Shown here: one piece after another, positions 14,842-22,917 of the stretch | How the letters are laid out: each line of letters starts with the position of its first letter | Numbering within the stretch: position 1 is the first letter of the stretch | Assembly (NCBI GenBank): GCA_027081755.1 | Contig: JALWJF010000138.1 | Location: 1 to 35,162, forward strand | Direction of reading: 5' to 3' | DNA length: 35,162 nt | DNA from: Desulfurococcales archaeon | Lineage (GTDB): Archaea > Thermoproteota > Thermoprotei_A > Sulfolobales > Ignicoccaceae | The notes under the pieces: model-generated | Told to the model about the DNA's origin: nothing | The model's database searches: none | Seen by the model: the letters and a program-made list of their open reading frames with translations, nothing else | Program-made: the position numbers and the translations under genes

Positions 14842-15486
14842 TTGATAGTGGAGCAAGACGTTTTGGAGAAAAGCTTACAAAAGGCCCTTGAACTCAAAAG
14901 AAAGAGGAACTTCAAAGAGTCCGTGGATCTAATAGTAGTCCTCAAAGATATCGATTTGAAAGGACCAGAGGGCAGAATTAGAGAAGTAGTTGAGCTTCCT
15001 CATCCACCCAAAAAGGAAGTAAAGATATGTGTAGTTGCCGACGGTGACATGGCACTTCAAGCTAAGAAGATGGGTCTCAGAGTAGTTACTAGAGACGAGC
15101 TTCAACAGATGGACAAGAAGGCTGCTAAGAAACTAGCCAAGAACTGTGATTGGGTCTTGGTTAAAACGGACTTGATGGGTCTGGCTGGAAGGATCTTAGG
15201 CCCAGCTCTGGGTCCTAGGGGTAAAGCACCTATACCAGTTCCTCCCAACGCGCCCTTAGAGGCTTTCGTTAAGAGGTATCAAAGGAGCGTAAATGTGAGA
15301 GTTAGGAAGCAACCACAAGTGATGTGCAGAATAGGCACTGAGGATATGAATCCCAAGGAACTAGCAGAAAACGCTATGGCGATCATTTCTGCTCTTGAGA
15401 GAAAGCTACCCAACCCTCAAAATCAAATAGCTGAGATAATAGTAAAGACCACGATGGGTCAACCGGTGCTAGCCAAGGCGAGGTGA
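14842..15486 (+). CDS. rpl1: Ribosomal protein L1
   Basis: Forms the mobile L1 stalk at the tRNA exit site; in some archaea it also represses translation of its own operon. The 214-residue protein shows the first domain (EKSLQKALELKRKRNFKESVDLIVVLKDIDLK), the second domain with LGPRGKAPIPVPP, and the return strand VRVRKQPQVMCRIGTEDM, all typical. The start is TTG at 14842 with GGGGG seven bases upstream. It lies 32 bp after L11 and three bases before L10. Confidence 0.95.
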   Translation: MIVEQDVLEKSLQKALELKRKRNFKESVDLIVVLKDIDLKGPEGRIREVVELPHPPKKEVKICVVADGDMALQAKKMGLRVVTRDELQQMDKKAAKKLAKNCDWVLVKTDLMGLAGRILGPALGPRGKAPIPVPPNAPLEAFVKRYQRSVNVRVRKQPQVMCRIGTEDMNPKELAENAMAIISALERKLPNPQNQIAEIIVKTTMGQPVLAKAR

Positions 15487-15489
15487 TGT

Positions 15490-16539
15490 ATGATGAGTGC
15501 GATTACCGCTCATATCTCTACATACCATAGAGAAAAGTTCCCAGAGTGGAAAGTAAAGCTAGTGAACGAAATAAAAGAGAAACTAAAGGAGAAGGACGTA
15601 ATACTCATGTTAGACTTGGTAGAGACACCGGCTAACATAGTTCACAAGTTCCGCAAGAAGTTTAGAAAGCAGTACCCAGACATGAAAACCGTGAAAAACA
15701 ACTTAATGAGAAAGGCATTTGAACAGAGCGGTATCAAGATGCCAGAAGAGATGGACAAGGCACTAACGGGCACAAACTTGTTCGTATTTACCAACGAGAA
15801 CCCCTTCGAAACCGCCCTAAAGTTCAGTAAGTTCAGCGTCCCGGCCCCCGCCAAACCTGGAGACATAGCTCAAACAGAGATAGTTGTTCCGGCCGGAGAT
15901 ACCGGTCTCAAGCCCGGACCAATATTGAGCACCTTCGGAAAACTCAAGATAAAGACTATGGTAAAAGGAGGAACTATCCACATAGCCAAGGACACCGTAG
16001 TAGCCAAGCCTGGAGACGTAATATCTCCAGAACTCGCAAGCTTACTTCAAAAGCTAGGCATAACTCCGATGGAAATAAGAATGAAGATCAAAGGAGCATA
16101 CGTAAAGAGCTTAAACAGGTGGATACCGGCAGAGGAACTAGTACTGGATTTGAAGAAGTACAGAGAGGAGGTACAGAAGGCTTACCAAGATGCACTGGCC
16201 CTAGGAGTGGCGATAGCGTACCCGGTGCCAGAGGTACTGGAGCTAAGCGTGGCAAAGGCCTTCCAGGACGCCCTCAAGGTCGCTGTGGAAGCCGGGTGGC
16301 TCACCAAGGAGTCTGCTCCTTACTTACTAGCAAAGGCACAAGCACAAGCCATGGCACTAGTGGCCGCTTTAGGAGACAAAGCGAAAGAGCTAGGAATAGA
16401 GGCTCCAGAGATCTCGGTCACTCCAGCCGCTCCAGCTGCAGAGGAGAAGAAGGAAGAGAAGGCAGAAGAGGAAGAAGAGGAGAAGAAGGAGGTATCCGAG
16501 GAAGACCTCAGCGCAGGTCTGGGAGCTCTGTTCGGATAA
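15490..16539 (+). CDS. rpl10: Ribosomal protein L10 (P0 stalk base)
   Basis: Anchors the L12 dimers to the ribosome. The 349-residue protein has the rRNA-binding N-terminal domain (TYHREKFPEWK, MLDLVETPANIVHKFRKKFR, KTVKNNLMRKAFE), the archaeal inserted domain, helical L12-docking segments (about 245-315) and the acidic P-protein tail ending [10 protein letters not shown]. Length matches archaeal P0. The start is ATG at 15490 with GAGGTGAT overlapping the end of L1. The last 115 bases before the final codon's third position are identical to the L12 gene. It is the last ribosomal gene of the operon, since L12 is missing from its usual place and hisC follows. Confidence 0.96.
   Translation: MMSAITAHISTYHREKFPEWKVKLVNEIKEKLKEKDVILMLDLVETPANIVHKFRKKFRKQYPDMKTVKNNLMRKAFEQSGIKMPEEMDKALTGTNLFVFTNENPFETALKFSKFSVPAPAKPGDIAQTEIVVPAGDTGLKPGPILSTFGKLKIKTMVKGGTIHIAKDTVVAKPGDVISPELASLLQKLGITPMEIRMKIKGAYVKSLNRWIPAEELVLDLKKYREEVQKAYQDALALGVAIAYPVPEVLELSVAKAFQDALKVAVEAGWLTKESAPYLLAKAQAQAMALVAALGDKAKELGIEAPEISVTPAAPAAEEKKEEKAEEEEEEKKEVSEEDLSAGLGALFG
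16421..16535 (+). repeat. 115-bp exact repeat, copy in L10
   Basis: Identical to 5416-5530 in the L12 gene, same orientation. The flanks differ immediately (A at 16420 against G at 5415; A at 16536 against T at 5531). It codes for the shared acidic stalk tail. Confidence 0.9.
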
Positions 16540-16549
16540 CCAGAAAAAG

Positions 16550-16566
16550 TCTTTTCTCCCTCTTTT
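16550..16566 (+). terminator. Pyrimidine/T-rich terminator candidate after L10
   Basis: TCTTTTCTCCCTCTTTT follows the L10 stop by about 10 bp. Archaeal polymerase releases at T-rich stretches in the non-template strand, so this is a reasonable end for the ribosomal operon. A short CCCAC-TCTC-GTGGG inverted repeat (16567-16580) just after it overlaps the likely hisC ribosome-binding site. Confidence 0.4.
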
Positions 16567-16586
16567 CCCACTCTCGTGGGATAAGG

Positions 16587-17633
16587 ATGAAGTGCCTCAA
16601 AAGAGAATGGTTAAAGAACATGAAGACCTACATGTTACCCCAAAAACCTAGGAATGTGGTTGCTAGACTTCACATGAATGAGAATCCTTATCCTCCTCCT
16701 CAGAGAGTTATAGAAGCTGCTAAGAAAGCAGTCGAAAATTGTAACCTCTACCCAGATCCCGAGAGGCTTTGGAAGTTAAGGGAATTGGCTGCGAAGTATT
16801 ACAAGGTTCCTGGACCCGAGTGGGTACTACCAACCCTGGGCTCTGATACCGCTCTAAGACTGACCTTCGAGTGCTGTGCACTAACCTCTGAAATAGCATT
16901 GCCATTTCCAAGCTTCCAAGCGTATCCAGCATTAGCTGGAGCAGCCGGAGCTAAACTAAACTATTACAATCTAGAAATTAGTGACGATAAATTTGTACTA
17001 AACATAGATGAATTCATTAAAGGAGCCAAGGGAGAATTAGCTGTAGTAGACAGTCCTAATAACCCTACAGGTTCGCTATTAGTTGATGAAAAAGGGTTAG
17101 AAAAACTAAGTAAAGCCTATCCAGCAGTACTGATAGATGAAGCGTACGCTGAATTTGCACCTTATGAACTCACCAGGGAGGTTGAGAAGTTCGCTAATGT
17201 ATTGTTTACCAGGACGATGAGTAAGGCGTTTGCTCTAGCAGGACTTCGGATAGGATTTCTAATATCGAATCCCGAATACATCGAAAACATCTCGAAAATG
17301 GTATTGCCATATGACATACCATCAGCGACAGTTGAAGCAGCTATAGCGGCTATGGAAGATCCCTCCTATTCGAGAGAGTATATAGAATACGTGAACGATG
17401 AAAAAAAGAAACTCAAAGAGAAAGTAGAGGCTCTAGGCTGGAAGGCCTTCGAAAGTTACACGAACTTCGTATTGGTTAAGGCTAAAGAGGGCGTTGTAGA
17501 TATGCTAAGAGAAAGGGGAATAATGGTCAGGAAGGTACCCTTAGGTAAAGAGTGGTTCAGAGTAAGCATAGGGAAGCCCGAAGAGATGAAATTGTTCTAT
17601 GAAGCAATAGAGGAACTAGCCGATAAGCTCTAA
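16587..17633 (+). CDS. hisC: Histidinol-phosphate aminotransferase
   Basis: PLP enzyme making histidinol phosphate from imidazole acetol phosphate; archaeal members may also transaminate aromatic keto acids. The 348-residue fold-type I protein has HMNENPYPPP (29-38), SPNNPTG (156-162), LIDEAYAEF (183-190 region), the PLP lysine in TRTMSKAFALAGLRIGF (Lys213) and an Arg-rich C-terminal substrate-binding end. The start is ATG at 16587 (GTGGG upstream); ATG at 16620 is possible. The open frame upstream into L10 is a composition artefact. It overlaps the opposing aldo/keto reductase by 18 bp at its 3' end. No other his gene is nearby. Confidence 0.9.
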   Translation: MKCLKREWLKNMKTYMLPQKPRNVVARLHMNENPYPPPQRVIEAAKKAVENCNLYPDPERLWKLRELAAKYYKVPGPEWVLPTLGSDTALRLTFECCALTSEIALPFPSFQAYPALAGAAGAKLNYYNLEISDDKFVLNIDEFIKGAKGELAVVDSPNNPTGSLLVDEKGLEKLSKAYPAVLIDEAYAEFAPYELTREVEKFANVLFTRTMSKAFALAGLRIGFLISNPEYIENISKMVLPYDIPSATVEAAIAAMEDPSYSREYIEYVNDEKKKLKEKVEALGWKAFESYTNFVLVKAKEGVVDMLRERGIMVRKVPLGKEWFRVSIGKPEEMKLFYEAIEELADKL

Positions 17634-18365
17634 CTCAGCCTCATTTAACTTCAATTTAGTTCCCATTATCAACTCCTCTAGGTGCATTACATTTTCTGTC
17701 TTGGGTATTGGGATGACTATTGGGCTTCTTGACAAAAGCCAAGCTATTACGACGCTTGCCGGAGGTACATTCCTCCTCTTGGCTATTTCTTTAACAGAAG
17801 GCAATTCCATAGCCCTTCCCTTATCTAGGGGAGTATGTGCTTGAAGGGCTATCCCCTTAGGTTCTATCATTGGGAACAGTTTTTCCGTTTCTCTAAATAT
17901 TGGAGAGTACTTGTTCTGTACAGCAACTATCTCATGTCTTTTAGTAGCTTGCAACGCTACTTCGAGTTGTTCCTTAGTAACGTTCGAAACACCTATCATT
18001 TCCACTAGACCTTTGTCAACTAATTTCTCTAGCTCTCTTACTTCGCTGGCTATGTCTTCGGGCCAATGAACGAGCACTAGTTCTGGAACCTTTCCCAGCC
18101 TCTCTATTTGCCTCTTCATGGCCTTTTCTGCTTCATATCTTATGTTCCACGGGTAAAGTTTGGTAGTTATGAATATTTCTTTACTTCCGTATCTCTCCAT
18201 TGCCTCCTTTATCAACGGCTCAGTCTTATACATCTCCGCGGTATCAACCAAGTTTATTCCCATCTCAAAGGCCTTAACTAACGTATCTATGAATGCCTCA
18301 GGATCTTTGACAGCCCAAGAACCCAAACCTATATCAGATACTTTGTAATTTCCTATCCTTCTCAT
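17616..18365 (-). CDS. Aldo/keto reductase
   Basis: NAD(P)H-dependent carbonyl reductase of the AKR superfamily. The 249-residue barrel carries the full catalytic tetrad: Asp41 and Tyr46 in NLVDTAEMY, Lys69 in TTKLYP and His100 in LVHWP. The C-terminal coenzyme-binding IPIPKTENVMHLEE also fits. The protein is shorter than most AKRs (about 280), with reduced loops, which is common in archaea. The substrate cannot be predicted. ATG at 18365 follows GAGGGGG seven bases upstream. It shares a short upstream region with the divergent permease gene, and a 14-bp palindrome lies at its promoter/leader. Confidence 0.88.
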   Translation of the reverse strand: MRRIGNYKVSDIGLGSWAVKDPEAFIDTLVKAFEMGINLVDTAEMYKTEPLIKEAMERYGSKEIFITTKLYPWNIRYEAEKAMKRQIERLGKVPELVLVHWPEDIASEVRELEKLVDKGLVEMIGVSNVTKEQLEVALQATKRHEIVAVQNKYSPIFRETEKLFPMIEPKGIALQAHTPLDKGRAMELPSVKEIAKRRNVPPASVVIAWLLSRSPIVIPIPKTENVMHLEELIMGTKLKLNEAELELIG

Positions 18366-18373
18366 TACAAAGC

Positions 18374-18387
18374 CCCCTCTAGAGGGG
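18374..18387. repeat. Perfect 14-bp palindrome at the aldo/keto reductase promoter
   Basis: CCCCTCTAGAGGGG is fully self-complementary. It lies between the TATA-like element at 18397-18403 and the reductase start at 18365, across the predicted transcription start. It overlaps the GAGGGGG ribosome-binding site. It could be a repressor operator or a small mRNA hairpin. Confidence 0.55.
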
Positions 18388-18396
18388 ACCTAGAGA

Positions 18397-18403
18397 CATT
18401 TAG
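18397..18403. promoter_or_regulatory. Candidate bidirectional TATA element, AKR / permease
   Basis: CATTTAG (CTAAATG on the other strand) lies at the exact middle of the 71-bp gap, about 36 bp from the ATG at 18365 and 36 bp from the TTG at 18437. This is the correct distance for an archaeal TATA box with a short leader in either direction. Inferred from position. Confidence 0.4.
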
Positions 18404-18436
18404 CCTTACGTCGTTTGCTTAATAGGGTATTATTCC

Positions 18437-20053
18437 TTGCAAAAAGCATTCGAACCAGCCCGAAGCAAGGTATTCGGTAACAAGAAGATCGGATTTCTGG
18501 AAGCCTTCAGTATAGGAGTTGGAGGAATGGTTGGAGGAGGAATATTTGCAGTACTAGGCTTAACTATATACTTGGCAAAAGGTGCAGCGCCCTTAGCATT
18601 CTTTATAGCGGGTTTGGTCGCCTTAATAACAGCTTACTCGTATGCCAAACTTTCCGTTCGATATCCTTCAGAGGGAGGGACTGTAGAGTTCTTGGTTCAA
18701 GGCTTTGGTAACGGATTTCTGGCAAGCTGGCTTAACGTGTTACTATTGGCTAGCTACATAATAATGCTGACCTTATATTCGTACGCCTTTGGAGCCTATG
18801 CAAGTTCAATGATCTTTGGAGGTGAAAATTGGTTTACGAGGACAGGGCTAGCGTGGACAGTGATTGCGTTCTTTACTTTCCTCAACGCCTTAGGAGCATA
18901 TATTGTGGGTAAGGCGGAGGATGCCATGGTACTATTCAAGGTGGGTGTTCTCCTATTGGTAGGAGGGGCAGGTCTCTTACTAGGCAATCCTAGCAAGCTC
19001 TCGCCCGCTAATTGGCCTCCGCTAGTTCACGTAATTGTGGGAGGTTTCATAATATTCTTGGCTTATGAAGGGTTTGAGCTGATAGCGAACGCTGCCAAGG
19101 ATATAAAAGATCCTGAAAAGACCTTACCCAGGGCGTTCTATGCAGCTGTAATCTTCGTAATGGCATTATATATACTAGTTGCTGCCGCTGCCGTAATGAA
19201 CTTAACTTGGCAAGAGGTAGTTAAGTACAGAGATTATGCCTTAGCCGTAGCAGCGGAGCCTATCTTCGGGAAATTAGGCTTCATATTGGTGGGTCTAGCA
19301 GCCGTTGCGTCAACCGCATCTGCAATAAATGCAACGCTTTATGGAACTACTAGGATAAGTTACGTTGTTGCGAAATACGGCGAACTACCGCCATCGGTTG
19401 GCAAAAAGGTCTGGGGATTGGCTACAGAAGGATTAATCGCAATAGCATTGGCAACGGCTGTAACAGTCGCTGTCTTACCTCTAGAGTCTATAAGCTTGGC
19501 CGGTAGCTTGGGCTTCCTAACAATATTTGCAGCTACAAACCTCGTTAATTTTAAGCTTAGAAAATATACAAAGGCCAATCCTGTGCTAGCGCTATTAGGC
19601 TTCCTCGCTTGTGTTACAGCAGCTATACTATTAGTGACGTTTAATGCTACTCCTGTTCAGCTAGAGGGCGCAATAGCTACTTTCCTAGGATCTGCACTCA
19701 TAGAGTTTTATGTATATAAAATTAGAAATATTAGGCTAAAACCAGTTATAGATAGAGAGCTCGAGACAAGACTAAAACTACTAGAAAGCTATGAAGAGTG
19801 GCTTCCAAAAGTAATAGACATCTTGAAGAAGAAACCTGAGGTTATAGATGTGAGGCTTGTAGGTGGATTAGCTGAAGGTAGAAAGGAAAGCAGTCATGAC
19901 GTTGACCTACTGGTGGAAGTGAAAGATGTTAAAGAAATAGAGGCATTTAGAGAAGGGGTTGAAAATGAAATAGCGAAGGAGTTAGGCGTTTCTAGGAGAG
20001 AATTACCATTACATTTACATATCGTGAAAAAGTCTAAGGTTTCACAAACTTGA
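18437..20053 (+). CDS. APC-family amino-acid permease fused to a nucleotidyltransferase-like domain
   Basis: The first about 430 of 538 residues form a 12-helix APC-superfamily permease: the substrate-binding first helix GVGGMVGGGIF (27-37), YPSEGGTVEF in helix 3 region, and FLAYEGFELIANAAKDIKDPEKTLPRA between helices 6 and 7, a family hallmark. After a helical linker, residues about 450-538 look like a minimal DNA-polymerase-beta-type nucleotidyltransferase: LVGGLAEG (474-481) then HDVDLLVEV (487-495). This fits the G-G/S, x(9-13), D-x-D pattern, with Gly476-Gly477, Asp488 and Asp490. The expected third carboxylate strand reads LPLHLHIV with no Asp, so catalysis is uncertain. The frame is continuous. 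Start TTG 18437 is chosen by position. It overlaps the opposing gene by 20 bp. Confidence 0.85.
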   Translation: MQKAFEPARSKVFGNKKIGFLEAFSIGVGGMVGGGIFAVLGLTIYLAKGAAPLAFFIAGLVALITAYSYAKLSVRYPSEGGTVEFLVQGFGNGFLASWLNVLLLASYIIMLTLYSYAFGAYASSMIFGGENWFTRTGLAWTVIAFFTFLNALGAYIVGKAEDAMVLFKVGVLLLVGGAGLLLGNPSKLSPANWPPLVHVIVGGFIIFLAYEGFELIANAAKDIKDPEKTLPRAFYAAVIFVMALYILVAAAAVMNLTWQEVVKYRDYALAVAAEPIFGKLGFILVGLAAVASTASAINATLYGTTRISYVVAKYGELPPSVGKKVWGLATEGLIAIALATAVTVAVLPLESISLAGSLGFLTIFAATNLVNFKLRKYTKANPVLALLGFLACVTAAILLVTFNATPVQLEGAIATFLGSALIEFYVYKIRNIRLKPVIDRELETRLKLLESYEEWLPKVIDILKKKPEVIDVRLVGGLAEGRKESSHDVDLLVEVKDVKEIEAFREGVENEIAKELGVSRRELPLHLHIVKKSKVSQT

Positions 20054-21476
20054 CCTTAAGGTACTCTGGCAACTTATGCCAATGTTTCTTCACCAGATCC
20101 GGCATATGTTTCATTACCAAAGCCAGCATTTCCGTATCGCTAAGGGCAGTTAACCTCCCGTGTTCGAACTGCTTCATTACGTCTTTGTATATCGCTTGAA
20201 CTCTTGGATCCTTTTTGGACACCGCTTCATCTCCTTTCAAGTCGAACGTCTTGTTGATCCAGTATACAATTCCTGCTAAACCGGCGTATGGTGTTATGGC
20301 CACTCCGGGCTTTACACCAAGTATCCTTTCAGTATCGAAGGGTAAGTACGTCTCCGGATTCTTGAGCAGTCCATCGGCGTGTATACCGGCTCTTGTGGTC
20401 GCAAAGTTCCTGCCTACTAGCGGGTAGTAGGGCGGAACCTCATAGCCCAGCTCCTTGCGATAGTATTCAGCAATTTCAGTTATCACCTTAGGATTCATAC
20501 CGTCAAAGCCATGCTTGAGTTGTGCGTAAATGAATACTAGAGCTTCTATAGGGACGTTACCTGCCCTCTCGCCTATTCCTAGTAAAGTTCCGTTGTTAAG
20601 ACCCGCTCCATAGAGCCACGCGCTCATAGCGTTCGCGACGCCCAAATGGAAGTCGTTATGACCGTGGAACTCTAACCATTCACTGGGTACTCCGCAGACG
20701 TGTCTTAGCACCCAAGTGAGCTTAGGTATGCTCCTTGGAAGAGAAGCCTCTGCTATAGGTACTCCCACTCCTAAGGTGTCGGGATATCTAACCTTTATTG
20801 GCAGCCCATACATCTCGCTCAGTCTCATGAGCTTCTTCACGAAGGGTACTACAACTTCGAATATGTTTGCTCTTGTTATGTCCTCTAGGTGAACCCTAGG
20901 TATTATATCCATCTTTAATGCTTCTTCTACTACGCTCAGATACTTGTCAACTATCTTCGTCCTAGAACTTTTGAATTTGAAGTATATATGATAATCACTT
21001 ATGGATGTGAGTATTCCCGTTTCCTCTAGGCCGGCCTCTTTAACTAACCTTAGTTCTTCTTTCTTGGCCCTTATCCAACCAGTTGGTATAGGGTATTTGT
21101 ATCCGAGCTCCCTGACCCTCCTGACAGCTTCTCTATCTTTTTCAGTATATAAGAAGAATTCGGTAGTCCTTATCTTTCCTTGAGGTCCGCCTAGCTCATG
21201 TAAGTACTTATATAATCTCACTATTTGTTCTACTGTATACGGTTCTCTGGCTTGCTGTCCATCTCTGAACGTAGTATCAGTTATCCATATCTTGTCTGGA
21301 AGTTCTGTCGGCAGTATTATTCCATCAAAGAATATTCTAGGTACTTCTTTGAATGGAAATATAAACTTGTACAACTGTGGCTCGGGAGAGTCTATGACCT
21401 CATAGTCCGGTAGATCAAGCGCCTCTGACCTTACTTTTCTCAAAAATTCTCTTCTTAATTCGTGTAAATACGGCAT
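20034..21476 (-). CDS. DRE-TIM metallolyase: candidate Re-citrate synthase / isopropylmalate-homocitrate synthase family
   Basis: Condenses acetyl-CoA with an oxo acid. The 480-residue protein has about 60 extra N-terminal residues, then the barrel with ITDTTFRDGQQAR (65-77, catalytic Arg71 and metal ligand Asp72), a TSISDYHIYFKF strand, RYPDTLGVG and the metal-binding HGHNDFHLGVANA (271-283). The C-terminal TTRAGIHADGLLKNPETY resembles the subdomain of homocitrate/isopropylmalate synthases. No LeuA-type allosteric dimer domain is evident. The TTFRDGQQAR form and overall length recall enzymes annotated as Re-citrate synthase, but this is from memory, and citramalate, homocitrate or isopropylmalate synthase remain possible. 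Probably upstream of nothing co-transcribed except itself; GT-C lies 43 bp upstream on the same strand. Confidence 0.7.
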   Translation of the reverse strand: MPYLHELRREFLRKVRSEALDLPDYEVIDSPEPQLYKFIFPFKEVPRIFFDGIILPTELPDKIWITDTTFRDGQQAREPYTVEQIVRLYKYLHELGGPQGKIRTTEFFLYTEKDREAVRRVRELGYKYPIPTGWIRAKKEELRLVKEAGLEETGILTSISDYHIYFKFKSSRTKIVDKYLSVVEEALKMDIIPRVHLEDITRANIFEVVVPFVKKLMRLSEMYGLPIKVRYPDTLGVGVPIAEASLPRSIPKLTWVLRHVCGVPSEWLEFHGHNDFHLGVANAMSAWLYGAGLNNGTLLGIGERAGNVPIEALVFIYAQLKHGFDGMNPKVITEIAEYYRKELGYEVPPYYPLVGRNFATTRAGIHADGLLKNPETYLPFDTERILGVKPGVAITPYAGLAGIVYWINKTFDLKGDEAVSKKDPRVQAIYKDVMKQFEHGRLTALSDTEMLALVMKHMPDLVKKHWHKLPEYLKVKFVKP

Positions 21477-21519
21477 AGTGTAGACCCTTTATCATTAGGG
21501 ACAAAGAGAGAAATATGCT

Positions 21520-22917
21520 TTACACCAGCTTGCACTCAAGTCTCTTCTTGCCCCACAACCACTGCCATGATCTCTTTATCACACTCCACCACCACTGGAG
21601 GGCCTCTGAGATGTGAGAATAGTTCATAAGCGATATTGCAAGTCCAGCAGCAGCAACGTCTGCAAATGGCGTGAAAACTACTGTATAAAATGCATACAGC
21701 GTGTGATTTCCAGCCCAATAAATAGCTTGGAAGCCCAATAGAGCTGAAATCAGATAAAACGAAGCTAACCAAGGTGCTCTATAAAGCTTCTTTTTTCTCA
21801 GGGGTAATAATAAGAAGAATGCTATTATTGCTAATTGTATGACGGTAGGATTCGTATAGACTTCTAGGGTAGGCTTCACGGAAAGTGGAACCTTTCCCGT
21901 ACCTACAATCCAGTCCCAAGGGGTTGATGGAGGAGGACCAGAAGGTCTGCTCACTAAGAACCACTCTATCCCGCCAATCAAATTCTTCAGCCAGTTCTCG
22001 AACCCAAGACCTAGTATTATTGGTAAGGAAGTTAATGTTAATACTATGACAAAGGTCATAAGAGGTCTCAATACCGAGCCTGCTGGACTCTTCTTCCTTT
22101 CCAGCCAGAATACATATGCTAAGGGTATGAAGTAGAAGAACGCAGTGTACTTGCTACTAGAAGCGATAGCATAAAGCACCGTAGCCGTGTAGGGCTCGAA
22201 GAGTAATGCAGAGAAGGACATAACGGAAAATGATGCTGCATATATGTCTAGCATCGCCACCATGCTCATAGCCCTTAATGGTTCGTCAAAGTACAGGAGA
22301 AGCATGGATAGGAAGGATAGCCAAAATGAATCCGTAGCTATGAGCAAGGCTATCGGGACTATGAAGACTACTAAAGAGCCCAGCACCATACTAGGTATTC
22401 TCCAGTTCATGGGTACGTCTTTCTGCAAGATTTGATACATAATGAAGTACTTGCCGACTGGGGGGTGCTCTAAATTTAGGTAGTTTAAGATGCCCTCTTT
22501 GTCGGGGTACTTCCACCCCGGCTGCACTATTGATATATTGTACTTGTTCTTTTCTCTAATGAGCATCATTACCTTCGTAATGTTTTTTCCAATTGCATAT
22601 TCGGAATTCTTTATCTTCACGTATGGCTCCATCTTAATAAAGTCGAATTTTGACGAATAAAGCCCGTTAAATTTAGCTAGATCGACTACGCTTTTAAACT
22701 TCAGAGTGGCGTTAGATGATCGAGGATACATGTGGAAGGCTACACGAAGTAAATTTCGCGAAGCAGAAACATACCACGTTTCATCACTTATGTAAGTGTT
22801 TTTAATGCTAGATGAATTCAGTATCCTATATTCCGTAACGAAGAAGTTATATGAGAACGCGGATGAGAAGAATAAAATAATCAAAAACTTTATGATCGTG
22901 TATTTCCTCAACTTCAC
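21520..22917 (-). CDS. GT-C glycosyltransferase, PMT/GT39-like
   Basis: Multi-spanning membrane glycosyltransferase that would use a polyprenyl-phosphate sugar at the outer face of the membrane. The 465-residue protein has one N-terminal helix, then the catalytic first loop with SDETWYVSASRNLL (44-57; Asp45-Glu46 as the GT-C acidic pair). A second conserved loop motif, LEHPPVGKYFIM (149-160), is typical of protein O-mannosyltransferases. About nine more membrane helices follow, with a cluster of Trp residues and a short basic tail. The acceptor (protein or lipid) is not predictable. The start is GTG at 22917, overlapping the stop of the acidic 64-residue protein (GTGA), so the two are likely translated together. 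Confidence 0.78.
   Translation of the reverse strand: MKLRKYTIIKFLIILFFSSAFSYNFFVTEYRILNSSSIKNTYISDETWYVSASRNLLRVAFHMYPRSSNATLKFKSVVDLAKFNGLYSSKFDFIKMEPYVKIKNSEYAIGKNITKVMMLIREKNKYNISIVQPGWKYPDKEGILNYLNLEHPPVGKYFIMYQILQKDVPMNWRIPSMVLGSLVVFIVPIALLIATDSFWLSFLSMLLLYFDEPLRAMSMVAMLDIYAASFSVMSFSALLFEPYTATVLYAIASSSKYTAFFYFIPLAYVFWLERKKSPAGSVLRPLMTFVIVLTLTSLPIILGLGFENWLKNLIGGIEWFLVSRPSGPPPSTPWDWIVGTGKVPLSVKPTLEVYTNPTVIQLAIIAFFLLLPLRKKKLYRAPWLASFYLISALLGFQAIYWAGNHTLYAFYTVVFTPFADVAAAGLAISLMNYSHISEALQWWWSVIKRSWQWLWGKKRLECKLV

Noticed and set aside
5416-16535. The 115-bp direct repeats as ends of a mobile element or integrated island
   Set aside because: The repeats lie wholly inside two stalk-protein genes of shared function, and the DNA between is core housekeeping without integrase or transposase.
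16567-16580. CCCAC-TCTC-GTGGG inverted repeat before hisC as a terminator hairpin
   Set aside because: Archaeal termination does not need hairpins, and the T-rich tract comes before, not after, this repeat; it may affect hisC translation but is only 5 bp.
16119-16586. Long in-frame extension upstream of hisC, reading through the L10 gene
   Set aside because: The translated extension is Arg/Gly/Glu-rich and repetitive (an alternate frame of the purine-rich L10 tail), while L10 itself is unmistakable; HisC homology begins at 16587.
18437-20053. A frameshift or lost stop joining two genes in the permease-nucleotidyltransferase frame
   Set aside because: The frame is clean, the linker is a continuous charged helix, and there is no internal ribosome-binding site or start at the boundary that I can see; the fusion is kept as real.
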